From Schistocephalus solidus (Eukaryota; Platyhelminthes; Cestoda; Diphyllobothriidea; Diphyllobothriidae): a DNA stretch of 64,000 nt. The position numbers were made by a program, and so were the translations under genes. Shown here piece by piece: positions 1-13,772 of the stretch; the stretch's first letter is position 1; every line of letters starts with the position of its first letter. Where the stretch lies: assembly GCA_017591395.1 (NCBI GenBank), contig WEDG01000432.1, positions 52,687 to 116,686 of the forward strand. Reading direction: 5' to 3'. Below the pieces are notes generated by a model. That model was given only the letters and a program-made list of their open reading frames with translations, was not told the DNA's origin and made no database searches.

Positions 1-1277
1 ATCCCAGTTTTATCCCAAGCGAAGGTGTGCCCAATCTCTGGGGTAGGCATAGCTACTTGGGACACACGGTACCGCCTCTTCACTGCCAACTGGCGTTCAT
101 GGATGCGTGTAGATGCGGATTTTCCTGTCTGACCACAATACACGGTATCGTGTAGGTGATTTCTATCTTGTTTAAATAAATGACCCTATCCTTAGAGTGG
201 ACAAGCTGGGTACGCAAATTAGTTGTCGGTTTTGTACGCCGCATGAATTTGGTGCTTTCTTAGGGGTCTTTCGACGAGTTCGGACATATTCTTAATGTAA
301 GGTAGGGTTTGCCCTGTATTTATTTTTGGCATCTGATTAGAAATACTTGGTTCCTTTTCCTTCTACTTGTGCCCGGGACATGACTCTAGGGTCAGACTCG
401 AAAGACAAGACTAGGTGATCTCTGGGGGAGAATATTTACTTATTTGACGTAATGAACAACGGATGTAGGTAGGTAGTCGATCTAGGTCGATTGGCGCGAC
501 AGGACAAACAGCGATAACCAGACAACTGGTGTGGGAAGGGAGGGCATAACATTACGGTATGTTTTGTTGTGATAGGAGAGGAGAGACCAGTTAAGGCTCC
601 CCGTGTGGAAGACTGCTGTCTGGCGGTCGTCGATGCGGGTTGGGTGCAGGGGTCACTGGGTCGGTTGGAGGTGTTAGGAGGTTTATTTGCAGTTCGCCGT
701 CTGAGGCAGGAGGTAGCGAGACAGTGAGCTTCTACTGGCCGAACTAATTAATATCTGTTCTAGGGTGTGGGCGAAAGTTAGCTGTTCACATCGACCTTCG
801 TAATGTGCATCCAATTCGGCATTGTAGTTGATTCTGGTCGCGCTTAAGTGCCAAGATTCGAGGAATTCTCAATCGCTGTTGGGTAGGCCGTTACTGAAGT
901 GATTCTCATAACCAACTTGTGGTGAAATTCCGCATTGTTGAAGATTTTGGCTCCAGGTTTGTAGATCGGACGCCGTGGAAATCGAGCTAAAAATAGAAAT
1001 TGGCGGTTTCGCATGGATACAGGCGACAGGCATGTACCAATATCCTGTTTATTCGCTTTGCAAAATCTGCCGTCATGCATCTTTAGAGATCATTATTCAT
1101 GGGCAACCTATAGCTAAGGCATGTTGACAAGACATTCCTATGAATGTAGTGGCACAGGAACACAGCTTATATCCTTGTCTCTTGCTACACGAAGATCTCC
1201 CATCTGCCTGTCCACATCATAAAGCATCATGTGCGTGGATTATAAGTGCAGATATATTATAGCGTTCCTAATCCCCT

Positions 1278-1342
1278 GAAGAAGAAGAAGAAGAAGAAGA
1301 AGAAGAAGAAGAAGAAGAAAGAAAAGAAAAATAAGAAGAAAA
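1278..1342 (+). repeat. (GAA)n microsatellite with purine-rich tail
   Basis: Fourteen uninterrupted GAA units (1278-1319), then AAGAAAAGAAAAATAAGAAG. Confidence 0.95.
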
Positions 1343-2214
1343 TGGGAACGTGAAATCGTTTAGAGACTTTGCATTATAATTTTGCTTTGAAGACTTGCAA
1401 TATTCCATGGAAGAAGCGGTGAGGTAGTTTTGACTTTTTACATTTGACACCTGTTTAGTATTATAATCGTGTCCGATGCGCGATATTTGGCCTACCTGTT
1501 TGCTGGTCATTAACTTGGACCTCTTCATGACCAATCGACCAAACTCGCGGTCGCTGCAATTGCACCGAAGTCGTCCCACCCCCTCTGGCTGCCGAGCCAC
1601 TCCTCCCTACCATGCGAATTTCATGCAGCTTCTTACACGCATCGGTCAGCAGGTATTCTTGCTAGTTACGTGGAATCCGGTTGGCTACTGCCCTGTTCTG
1701 CACCGGCGTCAGATGTTCGGTATGCATACTTCTACTACTGACCTCAGCTGAACTGATTTTAACCTTGTGCGGCTAGACCGATGACCCTAGCATGCTCAGC
1801 GGCAAAACTATGATTCCGCTCATGTCTGAGCAAAGGCGTCTGCTCATTTCAGCAGCGTGTCTTTAGCTGCGCAATTGACATATTATGATGTAGAACATAA
1901 TTGATTGTTCTGTTGCCGGCAGTGGACCCTTGGGCCCCAATATTAGCTGTCAAATAGAGATTTATTTTCTGTACAGTGCGTGACCTGTTGCATGCAAAAT
2001 GAGGAAATTAACGAAAGATTGCTAGTCACTCGCAAACCTGCACCAATGAATGATTAAAGTTTGAACTGATAATGAACAACCTCAAGCGAGTTTAAAACAT
2101 AAAGGAAATAGGAAAAGTCGGTAGGGATACCTTTGCTAGCCGCCTAAACAGGACAAGGGACCGCCTTACCCGCTTAAATTTTAGGAAGGGTAAATATTCG
2201 TGTGCCTTAATGCT

Positions 2215-2470
2215 AACACTTACGCTAGCACATAACTAAACTGTAACCTTACTTTTGACCCTAACCCTACCTTAATCCTAAACCCTACAGGTAACACGAT
2301 AAAAACGTTACCCCAGAGGCTAATCGTGACCCGAACCCCCGCTCTGATCTTAACCTCGAACTTAAACCTTACGCTAAATTTAACTCTAACCTTCACCTTA
2401 ATCCTAAGCACAATTTTCTCGGAATTTGGTGCAAAGCCATATGTATTGTGGGCGGTTTCTATACCTGTGT
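2215..2470 (+). repeat. Telomere-like CTAACC-rich interspersed repeat, copy 1
   Basis: A degenerate run of CTAACCCTA/CTTAACC-like words, followed by GGAATTTGGTGCAAAGCC and ATATGTATTGTGGGCGG. Related flanks recur with the CTAACC words at other sites in the window, so this is a dispersed repeat family rather than a chromosome end. Confidence 0.65.
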
Positions 2471-5026
2471 CCTCTTTAGGCAGCCATACAAGCAATGCCT
2501 TCAGAAAATTCCTATTATTTTGTTTAGAAATACTAACATTTTGAGTTTATTTACGATCTTTTATAGCACAACGAACAGAACTTTCGGTTTTTCTGTGATA
2601 TTACATAGAGTGGGAAATACCTTGGATTTCCTGAACTCTCCGATTTTGCTAAAATCCGGCCTATTTTTCTTCAATAAGCCAAAATGGCTTTCTGAGCCTC
2701 AAATCCATTCAAAAAATCCAAATAACCGGACCACATATACGCTAAACTATTTATTCACGTTTTCGCTCGCAACATTGCATGATTACAGTCATCTTCTCCA
2801 TATAAACTTACGACATTCCCGCACTTCCTGATTTTTCGCAACTGTTCCATCCTGCCCAGGCACAGTGACCCTTACCGAGGTCTCGTTTCAATTAGAATTC
2901 GCTCACTTATCTCTAACCCTTGCTCCACAGAATGCTTACTTAGCACTCCTCACGGCTGACGAACCTATTGCGCCTGACTAGGCTAGGCTGCCTTCCTTTG
3001 GACCTTCACGATTTTTAATATACAGTGACGATTCTCAGTTTAGCATAGTGTCACAAAACCCCGTTTGGGCAGACAGCTTACCGTGCGCAAGCTATCATGA
3101 GATTTAAACCCAACGAGGCCGCCAATGTTTTTACAAATAGGTCAGATAAATTATGCTTGTCTGTCAAAACACCTATTAATGTACGTTCGTGTCTATATAT
3201 GTATAGAAGAAATGGTAGGAAATACGTGAGGCCCAAACAGTCAAGTAACAGATGAAGACATGAGGATGAGCTTCGAGCGTACAGACCTAATGCAACACTC
3301 TGAACATTTGGTTGCCCGGAATACTCTTTGCCTCCTGGTTCCTCTTAGGAGATGCACGCATACGTGTATTACTTTATAGTAAAGTCGGGGATATGAGTGA
3401 TCTAATATCAAATTACAGTAACATTAAAATCGCATAAATAAAACCTTGACGATGTTTTCTGCAGCAGTGGTAGAAAACCTACAACATTGACGATGAGGCT
3501 GAAATAGTTTAACATTGTGCGAATCTATTACATCAGCTAAATGATACATTAAGAATTGTTAATTTCCACCAATTTGCGCTTTTTAAGCGCCAAAAGTGCT
3601 GCTGATTTCATGCTATATCGAAAAAAGAAAATATCAGCGCAGACGTACTTGTTCCCACAAATATTCGGGTCTTGCAACAAAACAATTCACTTAACAGTGC
3701 GCATATCAAACTTCATTTTCGATATCATGGGCAGACGCTTTTTTCTCCGAAATTCTTGGAATTACGGTAACTTCAGCCTCTGGGTATTCCTGTGACATAC
3801 ATATCAGAACCTCTGATAACTAGAATCCGTGTACTAAATGCATACCATTTTTGTAGGATTAAATTGGATTGGTATACTGCGCCAGGATATTATTATTGTG
3901 CAATCGGACGTTTAAATTGCATATTTATCCGTCCCTTAACCGGTTGTGTGCATTTTAGGTGCGGACGAAAAGTCGCAAAGTGAGGTAAGTTAAAAAATAA
4001 TTTCACATAAAGTCTGTACTTTGAGAAGAAGATGCCTGATAGCCATTTTCCCTCGAGGTACTTGAGAGACAAGGACGCCTTGTTATCAGATTCATTCGAA
4101 ATTCTGCTACTATTCTGCAGTCTACCTGTAACCGTTTTGAGTTTGTCAACGTTTTCTCCTAACGACGAGTATTTAGTGATCTGAAAGGGTATAAGCTGTG
4201 TTCATGTGGCTTCACTGACAGTCACTCCGAATATACTTCTTCTTGAGCTTCCTATTCTCCACGCCCTCCCCCCCACTTTGATCTCACATCACATCTTGAA
4301 CTCCACAAAACTGTTAGTAGCGACTGCACTAGAGCCACCGTTCTGACTAACGTTCGAACTCATGTGTGATTAGTTGCTATCCCTCCCCTCATCGTGAGAC
4401 CGTGGGAAAAGTACGTTGCATGCGCCGTTAACCAGAGTGGGGACCAGACAGGCTCACAGCACACGTTTATCGGCCTGCCCTGAGTCAATGTGAGGCCTTC
4501 CGACAACGTGTACAACAGCCATCGGACGTACGCCTTCAAACCTAATTTAATCATTGGTTGTTCAACAGTCTCAAATGGACGGCTGGACCTTGAGCAGAAG
4601 AAGACGGTGAGGACCTGATGATGGTAACCCATCCTCATGAAAAATCAACACATTTCCCACTGTAGTAAATCTGACGTGCTTTAAGTTCTACGGGCGCACT
4701 AACAGTCGTGGTTTGGAAGGTGGCTACCTGACAGTACATCGTACATTGTCGTTGCCTTCAGTGTTCGTCTGGGCACCTCGGCAGACCTATTTTGAGGACA
4801 ATTACTGCTCAAGTCCTTTCAAAGTAAATGAACTGGACGAGTTGCCGGCAGCTGCCGCTTTTCACGCTACAACAAAGCTTAGTGACAACAGTGCGCATAA
4901 GCAGTGTTTTTGAAAGACTATACACGCAGAGTACCCTAACCCCACTTTACCCCCTCTCGCGGGAATAACTCTGTTCACCCTAGTAGACTAGACTGTCTGC
5001 CCATCGCTAGGACAAGAACTTTGTTT

Positions 5027-5068
5027 GCCTGACGTTTCGGATTCCAACTGGAACCCATCATCGGAGAC
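5027..5068 (-). ncRNA. PLE-type hammerhead ribozyme motif (one core change)
   Basis: On the minus strand: stem I GTCT/AGGC, core CCGATGA (canonical CTGATGA with U4 to C), a 7 bp stem II GGGTTCC-AGTT-GGAATCC, GAAA, a palindromic two-base-pair stem III ACGT, and cleavage-site C. The very short palindromic stem III is the signature of PLE hammerheads, which act as dimers. The U4C change probably impairs activity. Confidence 0.6.
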
Positions 5069-5127
5069 GTGCATCAGATATGGCTAATTCGTACTTAGGG
5101 AGTTGCAGTATTTATAGGCTGCAATCG

Positions 5128-5343
5128 CTATGCTACTGCACGCGTATTGCAATTATCGGCTCCCCTACACTGAGGATGAATGTACTCTGGCGCGCTAATT
5201 GTTTGATGGCCGGCATGCGGGTCGTTATCAACGAAATTTTCATCACCCGTGTTGGAGGTTGACGTGATGATTGCTCGGCCATCTGACTCACCGGCATTGG
5301 CGTTCGCAAAGGCATCCGCCTGAGCGCTCCCCGAGTGGTTCAT
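5128..5343 (-). pseudogene. Penelope-like element, C-terminal ORF tail
   Basis: A 71-residue open frame (NHSGSAQADAFANANAG... ITSTSNTGDENFVDND... GADNCNTRAVA, stop) resembles the low-complexity tail after the GIY-YIG domain in flatworm PLEs. A related but degraded tail (VNNGDESTAINDW...) follows the PLE at 31 kb. A hammerhead-type motif lies about 60-100 nt downstream on the same strand, where PLE terminal repeats carry it. The RT and GIY-YIG parts of this copy were not found. Confidence 0.5.
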
Positions 5344-7930
5344 GGTTTTGGATGGTTATGATCACCCTTAACCTACCAAGAGCTGTTTTGTTCTAAGTAA
5401 TGGGAGCTGAACGAGTTTGGCGTTTTTACACTATCCTACGTAGAGACCGTCGCAGGGAGGAATAACGCTCTATTGGGATCGCTTTGGCACTCAGAATAGA
5501 CATCGGCAGACATTTATCTTTTATTTTGTCTGGAATCAACGACCACGTTATCATCAGGAATAAGAACTAAATGCTAAACTGCTTCCCACAAATGATAAGG
5601 CATAAGCAAGCGAAGGGCAGGTGCATAGAAGAGCCACATGTCCACATCTTTTCTGTCCGGAAAGCGGCCGAACAGATTGTCTTCGAAGTTTTTAATTTAC
5701 GAGCAAGCACTGTCCAAGTTTTCTCGAAATGAGTCCATGGCCGCTATATTATCTGCAATGCCAGCAGACGTCCTCTACTGAAGGTCTGTGCAGAACCCAG
5801 CCTTCTTACTGCAAATCGGTAGGACGGTAGTGTTGCTTCACCCAACCGCTTCACTGATGGCTAGCGGAAAACACGATCGATGGATCGAGAGATCGTGGAA
5901 ACGTCCGGGTTACGGTGATGATTTAGGATGCCAAACTTTGTATAATAACCACAAACTCGTCTCGGATTTGAGAGCAAAACCTAGCCGAAGGGGCACTCTA
6001 AAAGAACTAAATCCCTAGTAAAGTCGATCGTTGTCTGCGGCTGAACGCAGATACCGTTGTACCAGCAGAAAAAATACCGCCCTTTAACGTATGCAATTTT
6101 GACAAGATGAACGTATTAAATCGCTATTTAAATAAACTATTGGGTTGCTTTTAAAACAATACGTGGGCTTCCGTAGAGAACCGGATGGATCCAGGCGCCG
6201 ATAATAGCGAAGACATGCAGCTTAACAGTACTTACACTAGCAACAAGAAAACCGCAAACAAAGCCACGTTCTCCATATACCGACACTAATTGCAACAGAG
6301 GCTGTATAAGAGGTAGAAAAAATGTATGGCCTGGTAACTATGTGAAATTCAATAATGCACTGTGCGCACCATAATTCAGCGATTTATGACCGTCCTGACA
6401 GTCTCCGGTTTTCAACCACTGGAAAAAACATGCTGTCAGAAAAAGCGAAAGTTCTGTATCATTGAGTAGAGCAGGTGATTGGCTTCCTCAACTGCTCATC
6501 TACAGTCAGTAGATCATCAAAAAAGCCCTTGCGTGGAAACCCCGGTCTTTTTCGTTCGTCCACCTTCCTTTTAGGAAACAATTGGTGCAGCTGGCAACAC
6601 TTCCTTTACAAAACACCAGAAGCCGAGTTGATTCCAATGGACGTTTACGAATACACTAGGCCTCAGTACCCACTCAACACAGCCTTACTCTAGCAGAGGT
6701 TGTGGCCAGAAATCTTCCAGGGATTCAAAGCATGCCCCTATCCTGCACCTGGATATGCGAAATGAAAACTTTCATGGCTGCGACAACCACCAAGACTTCT
6801 ACCCGCCAACATTCCACTTAGGCAACACGCTTTGCACATTTAACCTCTTAACTCCCCTAAGTCTATTTGGCTGTTTAGCGGTCTAGAGTCTTCAGTCTGA
6901 AACGACCGCAGCGCACTTATCTGCCAAGAGTGCAAAAGCCCACCGTAATGAATAAACCTGGAAAGTCTGTCTGAGCCAAGTGAGGATCCTAACAGAATGT
7001 CAGTCTGCTCAGTGACAAGAACGGACTATGTCAGATATCTGCTCATTGTTTGCCAAACAGAAGCAGACCCGGATGCCCTGGAGGAATCATGCAGTTGCGG
7101 TCTGTCGGAGCGACTCTCCTCGCAAGGCATTGCTTGCTTTGTGCGTCGGTATGATGACTTGCTTGGATGCTATAAAATAAGATGCCTGAGGATTGCCAAC
7201 TTGTTCCAAAACAGTAGCCTAAACTCAATGAGTCGTTTCATATTGCGGACCTGATTTCCCAACAACCTTCGATACCAAGTGAATATGGGTCCATATGTAG
7301 GGATGGGGTATGACTGACCCCTACTGTCAGGTTGCAACCATTTACCACCTGCCCTTACTGATCAACATGCCTTGTACGTGGACAGGGTTCGTTGGACACT
7401 GGCGCCTTCAAAACAGCGAGAATGTTGTCGCAGTATTGCAAACATCTGCCAGTGCCTCCTCAAATAGGCCCAGGACTAACGCACATTCCTGTCTGAATGG
7501 CCCTTATTAAACACCGGCCTCTATCTGCACAAAACCAGCTGTGGTCAGTACCGCCGCTACTTCTTGCAAGTAGCTTTTGTGTGACACCACCTCAGCGGAC
7601 AGAGCGGTTGCTATTTAAAAACCTCTTCTAATGCTCTCGGCTACTTTGCGATAGCAAATTTAAAGAACAGCACGCAAACATCAAGTTCGGTTTCCTGTTG
7701 ACGAACGCCGAGGCTGAAAAATTTTGAATGTTTCGGGAAGGCTACGGGTAGGAAGCTCTAAGCCAGATAATAATGTACGTGTAGTTTGTCTGGGTCAGAA
7801 ATGGCCAAAGGTAACGTAAAGATGAACTGCGTTCGAGTCGCCGCTCAGTATCCAGAAATCCAATTTTAATTTCATTTTAGTTCATTTGTTTCGACGCCAA
7901 TGAAGTCATTCACGTTAACTTTGTTCGCCT
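5344..7930. other. No gene recognised
   Basis: AT/GC-mixed sequence between the PLE tail and the mariner remnant, with no conserved reading frame or repeat seen. Confidence 0.45.
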
Positions 7931-8320
7931 TTGCAACACAGTGAATTGGCATTGCTACGTACATGTGCCACAGCGATTGCGTGGGGTGGTAAAAAAAGAC
8001 TACCTGCATTTTGTCAACCGAGGAACTGGCTGCTTCAGCATGACAACGTGCCTGCCCACACAGCGTTCAAAAGCAACTCGTTTTTGGTGAAAAATGACTT
8101 GGCAACAGTTTTTGCTCGCCCAACTTAGAAACCTGCGAGTTCCCCGTATTCCTAAGAAAGAGGAAAAACCTAAAGAGAGAGCACGTTCAGAAGGTAAAAG
8201 AAGTTAAGAATAAATCGTGGGAGGCACTAAACAGCCTTAGCTCAGATAATACAAAAATTGTTTCGAACAAGTGCTTATCATCCAATGGACGATATTTTGA
8301 AGGGCATTATTGTTTTTATA
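7931..8320 (+). pseudogene. Mariner-like transposase C-terminal fragment (decayed)
   Basis: The frame reads NWLLQHDNVPAHTAF and FLVKNDLATV, matching the mariner catalytic core (LLHHDNAPAHTA with the second acidic residue). It then hits a stop where PPYSPDLAPCD should be. After a frame change the text resumes with LKREHVQKVKEVKNKSWEAL and NKCLSSNGRYFEGHY, the usual mariner C-terminal block ending in a YFEG motif. The N-terminal helix-turn-helix part and first catalytic Asp were not found, and no terminal inverted repeat was seen. The element is dead. Confidence 0.8.
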
Positions 8321-11300
8321 ATGTCATATCAAGTAACAAAATTAAACAAATAATTCGCGTTTTCGGGGCGCCACTCATATTACTCTCAAATCCATAAATC
8401 AAGGACCCCTATCGTATATGAAGCCGGATTTTTTAAAAAGATAGCATCGTTCAGATTCATTGTCAATACTACTTAAAGCTGTGGTTTTTAAATTCATGGT
8501 AGTAGGTTTTATATTTCCAAATTCATGCCGTATACCCCTTTGGAGAAAAATTATCTGAGATGATTATCTTGGTATTTTTCCAAACGCAGTTTATTTTTAT
8601 TACAGTTATCCCCTAGAAGCTCTTTTTTATCTCGTGTTGAGCATCTGCAGGCTCGTATCCATCTTTTACCTTATACACAGTGCATTGGCGCTTATTTTAC
8701 TGAACCTATCATGTTGAATTAAATAACTCCTCCCCGGAATCTCATGCGATTCCATTTTTTCACAAATTATTCACAACAATACTTTTACAGACTGCGCGCG
8801 AAGCTGCCTCTCGTCTGCGAAAGGACGTTGAATCTCAGAAAGATTCTGCAGCAAACGGACAAACGGTAATTAAATTCCTTTACTTAACACGATTAGGGCC
8901 TCGCCAAAGGGACGTGAAAAATCTCGAATATGGGAAAGCGCTTACGATATTTTACGTAACCTAACTATTTGAAAACACTTGGGCTTGCAGTCTTGTTTAA
9001 AGAGGATGTTAGTATTCTTAGAAATGCGAGAAAGGAGCGGATCAGCTACGAGGAATAATTTAAAGAATGTATGCAGTAAAATTTATTTGAAGGGATTGCT
9101 GCTTTTGGTAATCCAAGTAACATAAATGATGAGGCCAATGACGGATTTGCATTTTTTCTAACCGGAAAATCCCATACGAAGCTTGTACTGTGTTTCTGCT
9201 ATTGGTTTTGTGTTCACGTTTCATTTGAAATTTACAATTAATTCAGAAACCTGGCCCGGACCAACAACCTTGTGAAGATTTTCGCAGCTGTTTTCGTTAA
9301 GTATATAGCGGGCTATAAAGTAAGGCAAATTTTGTTTTTATTTGTATGGAATAGCCAAGAAGATTTGGTATTTCGTTGCTTTTTACAGAAGGCAATACGG
9401 TGCCCATGGCTGAATTCCACTTATTTCATCAAACAAGTGATGACTGACAAAATTTCATTATATTGAAAGAACTGCATGCATCCGTAATTCCACTCAGATG
9501 AAAGCGATCATGTTTTCAACACTTTTGGTTGAATGACGCCACATAACTCTGTTCTAAACAGTTATAAAAATATATTCAGCCTCACCGTATCCTCTTTTAT
9601 TTTGAAATTTCGTAAGTGTATAAAACTGTTAGACTTACGGACGTTTTATCTTTACAATTGTAGCTGCAGAATGCTGATTTAGATTCAATCTTCTCCGTCT
9701 TGAACAAAAGACCGTCGACGCTGCCGAAATCAAAGGACAGAGTTCTGATGCAAAAAAATAACTCACTTGACAACCGTTCTATAATTAGCTCAGTGAGTTT
9801 CTTCCACAATATAACCGTGTGCTAGGATTAAATTTCAAGTATTTCGCGCATTAATTAGTATTATCACAGCACGTAACTTACACAGTCTAGATGCTATTAT
9901 ATAAGAATTAGACTAATACGCCACAGAGTTTCGTTCGAGGTCCTTTACTCAGTTGTATTTATTTGGCCATGCCTGAGGTGAACGTTAATTTAACATTAGA
10001 GGCTTAAGCACATCATTTTCGATGATTTCATGAAGACTTAAGCCTTTGTTTTCTTTAAAAATACCCTGAGAAACAAGTTTGAAACAGATAATTTCTTAAG
10101 TAGTTCGAAAAGTTTATATTTCCAACTGCATTTCATGTTGAGAAAGTATTTGCATAGAAGGGCAGAGCTGTAGCGGCATAATATTACCAAATTTTATATT
10201 TGACACCTATCAGCTTGCACTTTTTAAATGTTGAGCTTAAAATTGCATACTTCTGTTTCAGGTTTTTTAACATTAGCCGGAAGTTCCCATTAATTATACT
10301 CGTTAAGGCTACTTTGTTTGCTGTTTAGCTGCCGCTCATACGTTCTTGTTGAATTTATCACGAATTAACGAGTTAATATGGTATTTAAGAGAAACAGCTA
10401 CCAGCACTTTTCTGTGTCCATAAATAAAGCCGTACAGCTCCGTTTTTCTCTTATGTTCATGGATTACTCCCTGTTTGCCACTTGTTCATTATGGGACAAC
10501 AAATACCCTTGGTGGACTTCTAATTGACTCTGTGGAGGCTTAGCTAAATTCACTGTTTATGCAATATTTTTCTGATTAAGCGAGTCGGAATTTCACGGAA
10601 TACAATATGTGCAAATGAAGTTCGGCAGTGGAAGGCACTTTATAGTTTCGATTACCTTTTCGCAGCTCACATTAACTTAAACATGTGGCAGGCCTTGTTA
10701 CGATAGGTGGCCCGACATAAGGGCTGTTAGTGAAATAAAATGGCAGCTCAAACTCTGCTGTAGTCCCCGTGTAGGATTGGGAAACGCCATGTAATTAGAA
10801 CTGTCACTGATATTATACTACAAAAGCGCTGTTGATATTTTGTGTTTCCCCGATAGAAATTATTTCACAATGTGGTGTCTGCGGTCCACGAACGAATTAA
10901 AGAATTCGTTCAAAACGTGAAGTTAAGATAAGCTGCTGCCCAAAAATATTAAGAGGAATATTCATTGGTCTTTTTGTTAACTTACGGAGTCTATTTGTTG
11001 AAAATATGGGTAGAAAATATTCTGCATTGTATTTTTCGAGGGAATTTATTGGACCGAAAATTCTTCTTCTGAGGCGACAGGCGTAGTTTAAAATGCTTCC
11101 CTTCAGTCTCTCTTTTTGATGGCACACTTGAAAGCAAGTTAGGGTTGTGTCAGTCGGCATATGCAGTTGGGCATCAGCCTGAAATTCGCTGCTGACAGGC
11201 CTTTTCCTAGTATATAAGGCAGCGGCATACGTTATTTCGGATTTTTAAGGTTTCTTGTGATTCCTGCTGACCACGTTCTTGGGGCATTAGGTCCTTGATC

Positions 11301-13587
11301 TACTCTCGAACAATTGACATTTATGGCGCTAGTTTCCTTACAGTTTTTTGGTCGTTTTTGAGTTACGTGCGCCGGAATACTATGCATAGAAAAAATATTC
11401 AAAATCCATGACAGTAATGGACATGGTTGCGTGGAAAAACTGTTGCCAAAAATCTACCTATATTCGAAATGGCAGCACAGGGCCTCTGGGTTCCATTTTG
11501 TGACAAATAAATTGTCCAAAGTTTCTAGTTCTAATTTTTCTTAAAATGCAAGTTTTGCAAAATGTGCAGTTAATGAAATTCTTTATGTGCTTGGAAATTT
11601 GTCGATTACGTACGATGAGCAATTTAGTGTCCAGAAAGCCAGACAAAAATCTTTAAAATGGGCACTATGCACTGCCTATTATTTGCCTCTCCTGCACTTT
11701 TTTATCGTTGGCTTCTCATCATAATACCGAAAGCCCACATTTAACTCAAAAAATGAGCATCATGATTGCAGTTGTCCTGAGAAAATCTCAGCGCTTGCAT
11801 TATGCACTACTTCATTCGAAAACGATGCTATTTGATCCAAAGATATTATTCTGTAAAACTCGGAGCGCATTCACCATACATTTTCATGAATCGCTGAAAT
11901 CTCTGGCATTATTAGCGTCCATGACACCTCCGTGGATAGCTTATTGATACATTCTATTTATTTTCCTTTGCTACCCTGCCTTTTTGGCATAAAATTAAAT
12001 AAGATCCATGAAATATATTATCCTCTTTGTCTCTTCCAGAACTTAAAATTTCTAGCTCCGCGTTCAGAGAGAATAAAAATTACAACAGACGTTATGCCGT
12101 CTCCTATAACTATATAATGCAGATGAGCATCACGATGCTGGATATTACAGATGTCTGCTCTAGCAGCGTTATATCGAAAGTCCTATTTGATTATTTTAAT
12201 CTTTTATCTGTTTCGATTGGGAACCCAAAACTACAAAGCATGCTACATTTATAGCTTTTTATAGCCCTTCCTTGATTTAGTTGTTATTATTGATTATCAG
12301 GCTATTTCTATGAGTTTCAAGTGGAAAAAAGATTCATCGTGAATTCTCCCTCTTAGTATTGAAAATCAAAATGTTTCTAGACGTTGTTCCAACGCAGCAG
12401 TGGTCATCCATTTATGCTACATATATGTGGAATTCGCACTATGGAAGAAACCAGATTAAGGAGTACGTTCTTGGATGTTGGGTGCAGATTTTTGCAGTTT
12501 ATGAATAGTTACTAAGCTTTAACTGTTGCTTGAACAGTTTCCAAACCCTTCACCAGACATCCCACTAGATGTTAAAATTGATATGAAACCGGCAAAGATA
12601 TTCACTATTGGCTGGCTGTGCACTTACCGTCATGGCTGAGGCTGTAGACTGGCCAGAATAATTGTTGTATAAGAGAAAGCATTGTTTAAAAAAATCGTCC
12701 CGTGTAGTGCAGAAAAGTTTTTAAAAAAACCGGTGAGCTACTGCACACAGAAGACCGTAACCTTCGAGTCCATTTCACAACCTTACAATCGTGACTTAAG
12801 TACGCAATATTGTTTCATGGTTTGTTACAGGTGCATATTGCTGACTTTTGAGTCCATATAGTATTCTATGACCGATGCACCACTCGATGCAATTCCTTTC
12901 CTCCCCAGTAGCCAGTTATCGTTTTAGTATTTTAGTTGGTTTACTTCAGCCTTAAGTTAATTATTGACAGATATTCTGAAATGTATTGTCACTCTTCAAG
13001 CGTATTTACGTTTTTCCTGAGTTCTTATAATGGCACTTGCCCACAAGGCACATCACATCAATTGCGCTTTTTACTTCAAGTTGTTTTCTAGGACAAGGAT
13101 TCGAAGTTATCGTATCATTTATTTTCCATGAACATGGTCATGCATTCTGACTTTCAGGGTCCTTTTAAAATTAAATGGTCGTACACCTGATCCATAGAAG
13201 GCACAGACTCCAACTGGTAAACCTCATTTAAATAAAAGCTCCCGAAGTGACTGCAGGGATCGGAGTTATTCTTGATGAAGTTTCAGCGTCAGCAAATTAG
13301 AAATAAAGTCTTGTAATTTTAACCTCACTCAGGTAATTAGTTGAAACTCTCTTGCACAACAACGTGGAAGTAGTCACTTATTATAATATTGTCGGTTTAA
13401 ACTTAACTGAAAACCTTTTTAACGAAAATAAGACGTCAATAAATTCAATATTATAAGATCTAATCAAATGTGATCTTATGTTTGTTTTGCTGTTACGATG
13501 ATTAGATCCTACCTCTTTGGATGTTGATTAGCTTCATGCGCCAACTCTTACTAGTTAATTGGAGCTTATTTAACTCCCTTATTACAG
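8321..13587. other. No gene recognised; AT-rich, probably intron upstream of the first visible Slp exon
   Basis: The first visible Slp exon needs an upstream exon with a phase-0 donor. I could not identify it in this stretch. Confidence 0.45.
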
Positions 13588-13772
13588 GTTAGCGTGACCT
13601 CAGCAATGAGCATCTACAGTGAACCCGATGAGAGTTTTAACCACGGGCTGACCATTGTGGGCGACATCTATTTTAGTGTCGACTATGACACAAAGCGCGG
13701 AGACATACGTATATTTATGAAACAAGCCAGGCAAATTACTCCAGCTAACGCCAAATCCTGCTTATCTGATAC
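13588..13772 (+). CDS. Slp-like gene, exon encoding the start of C2A
   Basis: This 185 nt exon starts in phase 0 after a TTACAG acceptor and ends after two bases of a codon at a GTAAGG donor. It encodes about 61 residues, beginning VSVTSAMSIYSEPDES and running into the first C2A strands and loop 1. The MSIYS segment matches the conserved stretch just before C2A in Slp proteins. A further upstream exon must exist, but I could not identify it in positions 1-13587. Confidence 0.85.

Larger units (their letters stand above)
1..5026. other. No gene recognised; intergenic or upstream intron of the Slp gene
   Basis: Only the GAA microsatellite and the first telomere-like repeat stand out. Open frames are short and lack recognisable domains or convincing splice sites. 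Confidence 0.5.

Noticed and set aside
1268..1600. Minus-strand open frame with a poly-Ser end
   Set aside because: The serine run is just the GAA microsatellite read on the other strand; no domain or splice support.
4614..4645. CTGATGA...GAAA on the plus strand
   Set aside because: The only hairpin available (GATGG/CCATC) overlaps the core itself, so it is not a hammerhead.
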